Shown one piece after another: positions 61,551-64,000 of a DNA stretch of 64,000 nucleotides; positions within the stretch are counted from its first letter, which is position 1; each line of letters begins with the position of its first letter. The translations under genes and the position numbers were made by a program. The notes under the pieces were generated by a model. That model saw only the letters and a program-made list of their open reading frames with translations. It ran no database searches and was not told the DNA's origin. The stretch spans positions 1,668,262 through 1,732,261 of the forward strand of contig NZ_KB850224.1 in the NCBI RefSeq assembly GCF_000369805.1, given 5' to 3'. This DNA is from Acinetobacter sp. NIPH 2100 (GTDB taxonomy: Bacteria > Pseudomonadota > Gammaproteobacteria > Pseudomonadales > Moraxellaceae).

Positions 61551-61991
61551 GATCGTACACCTCATTTGGTTTTAGATTTTATCTGAGTAAATCAGATGAT
61601 TTAATTAAAACATGTTTTTAATTTTAAAATAGTACCAGCCTGTTTCATTATATTTAAATGTAATTCGATTATTTTCAATAAGTTTTATTATTTTAATGAC
61701 TTATCTTTTTTTGTTTTTTAAATTTAGAACAGTATTAATATAACTTTATATGTGGATTACATGTTGCAACATTTAACTTTGATTTAGTTTGGTTTTATAT
61801 GTTTTTATGATGTATTTTTAAATAAATAATTCAAAACATTAGAATGTAACAAGCCTTTAATCATAGGGTTTTGATATAGATCGTATTTTAAATAGTGTTG
61901 TTGCAATATTAACCAGAATTAACAAAATTAAAGCAGGAGTCAGGGATGAACAACGTAATGTGATCTTATATTTTCGATTCGGAGAATGAAA
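61551..61991. other. AT-rich intergenic region
   Basis: 440 bases between the Q/N-rich gene and the large putative di-iron gene, with both promoters. A 5-codon frame (ATG 61946 with AGGAGTCAGGG before it) lies 46 bases upstream of the start at 61992; it is too short to support as a gene. Confidence 0.5.
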
Positions 61992-63401
61992 ATGCCAGTC
62001 GTTGTAAAAAAAAGATTGCTTGATTTATTACAGGATGATCATAAAAAATATTACGAGTTAGTTAGTTTTTTTCTAGATGGAGATATATCTAATTTTGAAA
62101 AAGAAAAGCAAGCCGTTAATTTATTAATTCATGAATTAGAAATTGTAAACGTAAAAAAATCATATATACCCAATAATGCTGAGGAAATAAAAGATTGGTA
62201 TCAATCTGAAAATAGAAAAGTATGTCAAAGCTACCAAGAATATTTATCTCATCGGAAGTCTGGAGAAGAACGTCAATACTTTAAAAATATAGGACAGGCT
62301 TTTGAGTTTTTAGTGAAAGTCGCACCGACCAAAAAGGTAGACGGTGCTTGGCTATACAGCATCGTCAATTATTGGAATGATCCGACTTTTCATGACCTGA
62401 TTGTGATTTATTTGGAAGAACTAGGGCTAGGGCAGGCAAAATCCAATCATGTATGTATATATGATGATTTGCTTCGCAATCTGGGTTTAGATGATTTTGA
62501 ATTTTTTCTTGATGATGAATATTACCATCACGCCGCTATTCAATTGGCTTTCGGATATGCGCCCCCTGAATTTATTCCAGAGATTATTGGCTTCAATCTA
62601 GGATACGAACAACTCCCTTTACATCTTTTAATTACCAATTATGAACTTAAAGAGTTAGGTATTGATGCCAAATATTTTAACTTACATATTACGATTGATA
62701 ATCTAGCCAATGGTCATGCACATAAGTCTTTGAAGGTATTGGAAAATGTATATAAAAAATATAAAGATAAAACAATTTTTATGGATAAAGTGAAACGTGG
62801 CTATGCCTTAAATCAGCATGGAATTTTATCCTCACAGGTTATTCAAAATCTTGATCTGGAAAGTTTCGTTCATAAAATTTTAAAGCGCAAGGCGATGATC
62901 GGCCAATCAGTGCATAACCAGAAGCAATTGATCGGATGTAAGTCTATTAATCAGTGGTTAGCAAATCCGCAGGAAATGAGTAATTTTATTCAGCAACTGG
63001 TTGAGAAAAAATGGATTAAATTTAATCTTGATCCTGAACAAAGTATGTTCTGGCGAATGATCAGTCATGAAGATGGGAAGATGTACGGTGTGTTTACTAC
63101 CGCAGAAAGACAGATTATTTATGATTGGATTGCTGGCGGCCAGTACTCGGCAACCGTTGCTCCTTATCATCATAATAAAAATAAAGATCAACCTTTACAT
63201 GACTTTCTCTTTAGCTATATTTCAGACGGTGAACTGGAAAATTTACAGAGAAAGATGAATCAAACCGATAATTTCGCATTGAAGTTATGTCAGTTAATTC
63301 CGTTCTTGGCGCCCGAATCTCATCATAAAAGCATAGGGTTGTGGAGTACCCAGAAATACGTTGAATTACTATTTCCTTATTTAAAAAATTCATCATCTTA
63401 G
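61992..63401 (+). CDS. Haem-oxygenase-like iron-containing redox enzyme
   Basis: The protein has 469 residues from ATG 61992 (GGAG 7 bases upstream; ATG 61986 is too close). Residues about 95-250 carry the haem-oxygenase-like di-iron (HDO) pattern: E142-E143-L-G-L-G-Q-A-K-S-N-H153 then L-L-R-N-L-G-L; Y-E206-Q-L-P-L-H211; and H232-I-T-I-D236-N-L-A-N-G-H242-A-H. Those Glu, His and Asp positions fit the metal ligands of enzymes such as UndA and SznF's central domain. An extra N-terminal part of about 95 residues and a C-terminal part of about 200 (ending in a TAERQIIYDWIAGG stretch and beyond) are added. Substrate unknown. Confidence 0.8.
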   Translation: MPVVVKKRLLDLLQDDHKKYYELVSFFLDGDISNFEKEKQAVNLLIHELEIVNVKKSYIPNNAEEIKDWYQSENRKVCQSYQEYLSHRKSGEERQYFKNIGQAFEFLVKVAPTKKVDGAWLYSIVNYWNDPTFHDLIVIYLEELGLGQAKSNHVCIYDDLLRNLGLDDFEFFLDDEYYHHAAIQLAFGYAPPEFIPEIIGFNLGYEQLPLHLLITNYELKELGIDAKYFNLHITIDNLANGHAHKSLKVLENVYKKYKDKTIFMDKVKRGYALNQHGILSSQVIQNLDLESFVHKILKRKAMIGQSVHNQKQLIGCKSINQWLANPQEMSNFIQQLVEKKWIKFNLDPEQSMFWRMISHEDGKMYGVFTTAERQIIYDWIAGGQYSATVAPYHHNKNKDQPLHDFLFSYISDGELENLQRKMNQTDNFALKLCQLIPFLAPESHHKSIGLWSTQKYVELLFPYLKNSSS

Positions 63402-63418
63402 TCAGTTCTAATCAAGAT

Positions 63419-63445
63419 AAAAAACCTCCTTTTGGAGGCTTTTTC
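63419..63445. terminator. Bidirectional terminator
   Basis: CCTCC, loop TTTT, GGAGG with AAAA on the left and TTTTT on the right. It separates the di-iron gene and the convergent dehydrogenase. Confidence 0.85.
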
Positions 63446-63447
63446 AC

Positions 63448-64000
63448 TTATCCATTGACGATTTCACCGCCATTGACATGAATTACTTGCCCTGTGATGT
63501 AACTGGCATCATCAGAAGCTAAAAATAAATATGCAGGTGCAACTTCGCTGGGCTGTCCCATCCGTCCCATTGGCGTGTCTTGACCAAATTTTGCTACAGT
63601 TTCAGCATCAAAACTACTGGGAATCAAAGGTGTCCAAATTGGACCGGGAGCGACGCCATTAACACGTATTCCTTTTTTCTGCTTCATGAGATTGTTGGAT
63701 AAGCTACGGGTAAATGTCGTGATTGCACCTTTTGTGCTTGCGTAATCGATTAACTCATCATGGCCATGATAACTGGTAATACTAGTGGTATTAATAATAC
63801 TGTCTCCTTCATTTAAATGGGGGAGCACAGCTTTGGTGAGATAGAAAATGGAGAAAATATTTGTTTGAAAGGTTTTTTCCAGTTGCTCGGTACTGATATT
63901 CACAATTTCTTTTTGCTGAAACTGTACACCAGCATTATTGATCAAAATATTGATCTTTCCAAAAACTTTTATGGTTTCTTCAGCACATTTTTGTGAGACT
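63448..64000 (-). CDS. Short-chain dehydrogenase/reductase, cut by window end
   Basis: 184 codons are visible and the frame is open to base 64000 (the TTG at 63945 is internal, inside the NNAG motif). Present are N-N-A-G, T-N-I-F-S-I-F-Y-L-T-K-A, the catalytic Ser and Y-A-S-T-K-G (Tyr-x-x-x-Lys), and the C-terminal GQVIHVNGGEIVNG. The cofactor-binding G-x-x-x-G-x-G lies outside the window. The N-N-A-G and V-x-P-G-P-I-W-T-P-L blocks resemble general-stress SDRs such as YdaD-type proteins, but the substrate is open. It is in a stretch of stress-like genes. Confidence 0.88.
   Translation of the reverse strand, partial: VSQKCAEETIKVFGKINILINNAGVQFQQKEIVNISTEQLEKTFQTNIFSIFYLTKAVLPHLNEGDSIINTTSITSYHGHDELIDYASTKGAITTFTRSLSNNLMKQKKGIRVNGVAPGPIWTPLIPSSFDAETVAKFGQDTPMGRMGQPSEVAPAYLFLASDDASYITGQVIHVNGGEIVNG

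Noticed and set aside
61946..61963. Five-codon frame MNNVM with a strong ribosome-binding site
   Set aside because: Too short to call a gene; could be a leader peptide but there is no further support such as rare codons or attenuator hairpins.

Overview
The window looks like a chromosomal segment of an Acinetobacter-type gammaproteobacterium. The basis is the AT-rich coding sequence, the gene families and their order (dnaX next to a thioesterase, hpd/maiA/fahA with an aromatic amino-acid permease, aroQ-accB-accC, nasST next to an MFS-type nitrate assimilation cluster ending in mobA), and many short UUCG/GAAA-loop terminators. The species is not determined. No rRNA, tRNA, CRISPR array, transposase or phage module is visible.

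Layout. 0-2.5 kb: the 3' part of dnaX, entered inside a TGAACC hexanucleotide array, then a thioesterase and an iron-type alcohol dehydrogenase on the minus strand. 3.1-5.6 kb: an island of very small genes of unknown function, several with their own terminators. 5.7-9.0 kb: a CARB-like class A beta-lactamase and a TonB-dependent siderophore receptor behind a Fur-like palindrome. 9.2-12.2 kb: a glutathione transferase, a LuxR-type regulator and a metallopeptidase-like lipoprotein. 12.5-16.3 kb: a compact operon of a low-molecular-weight tyrosine phosphatase, murB, a DUF218 membrane protein and a lipase-like hydrolase. 16.3-18.3 kb: three exported or lipid-anchored unknown proteins. 18.3-20 kb: an orphan FMN glutamate-synthase-like enzyme. 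20.3-25.2 kb: an IclR regulator facing a GntP permease, Fe-alcohol dehydrogenase and methylmalonate-semialdehyde dehydrogenase operon, whose promoter holds a 25-bp palindrome. 26.3-32.8 kb: tyrosine/homogentisate catabolism (hpd, IclR regulator, a VOC protein, maiA, fahA, permease). 33-37 kb: Nudix hydrolase, MFS transporter, amidase, small exported protein. 37.2-39.5 kb: aroQ-accB-accC. 40.2-51.6 kb: nitrate assimilation (nasS, nasT, transporter, nirB, a NirD-reductase fusion, nasA, mobA). 51.6-55.9 kb: MFS exporter with divergent LysR gene, D-serine dehydratase, and a small putative cysteine-hydrolase-like protein. 56.2-64 kb: a locus with the look of a stress-protein region (two paralogous PQYLK proteins, hemerythrin, glycine-zipper protein and a shortened paralog, small lipoprotein, YetF/DUF421 membrane protein, Q/N-rich hydrophilic protein, haem-oxygenase-like putative diiron protein, SDR cut by the window end).

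How the genes work together. The nitrate cluster is a full assimilatory route: uptake, NasA reduction to nitrite, NirB/NirD reduction to ammonium, molybdenum cofactor maturation by MobA, and NasS/NasT nitrate sensing that should act through leader RNA hairpins. The tyrosine cluster has every step from 4-hydroxyphenylpyruvate to fumarate plus acetoacetate except a recognisable homogentisate 1,2-dioxygenase. A VOC protein with a possible His-His-Glu metal site sits in the same operon and is the most testable candidate for a new function here. The GntP/Fe-ADH/MmsA operon reads as a small hydroxy-acid catabolic unit.

Limits. All calls come from reading the sequence. No database search, fold prediction or promoter scoring was run. 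Starts were adjusted by eye from ribosome-binding sites and family N-termini.
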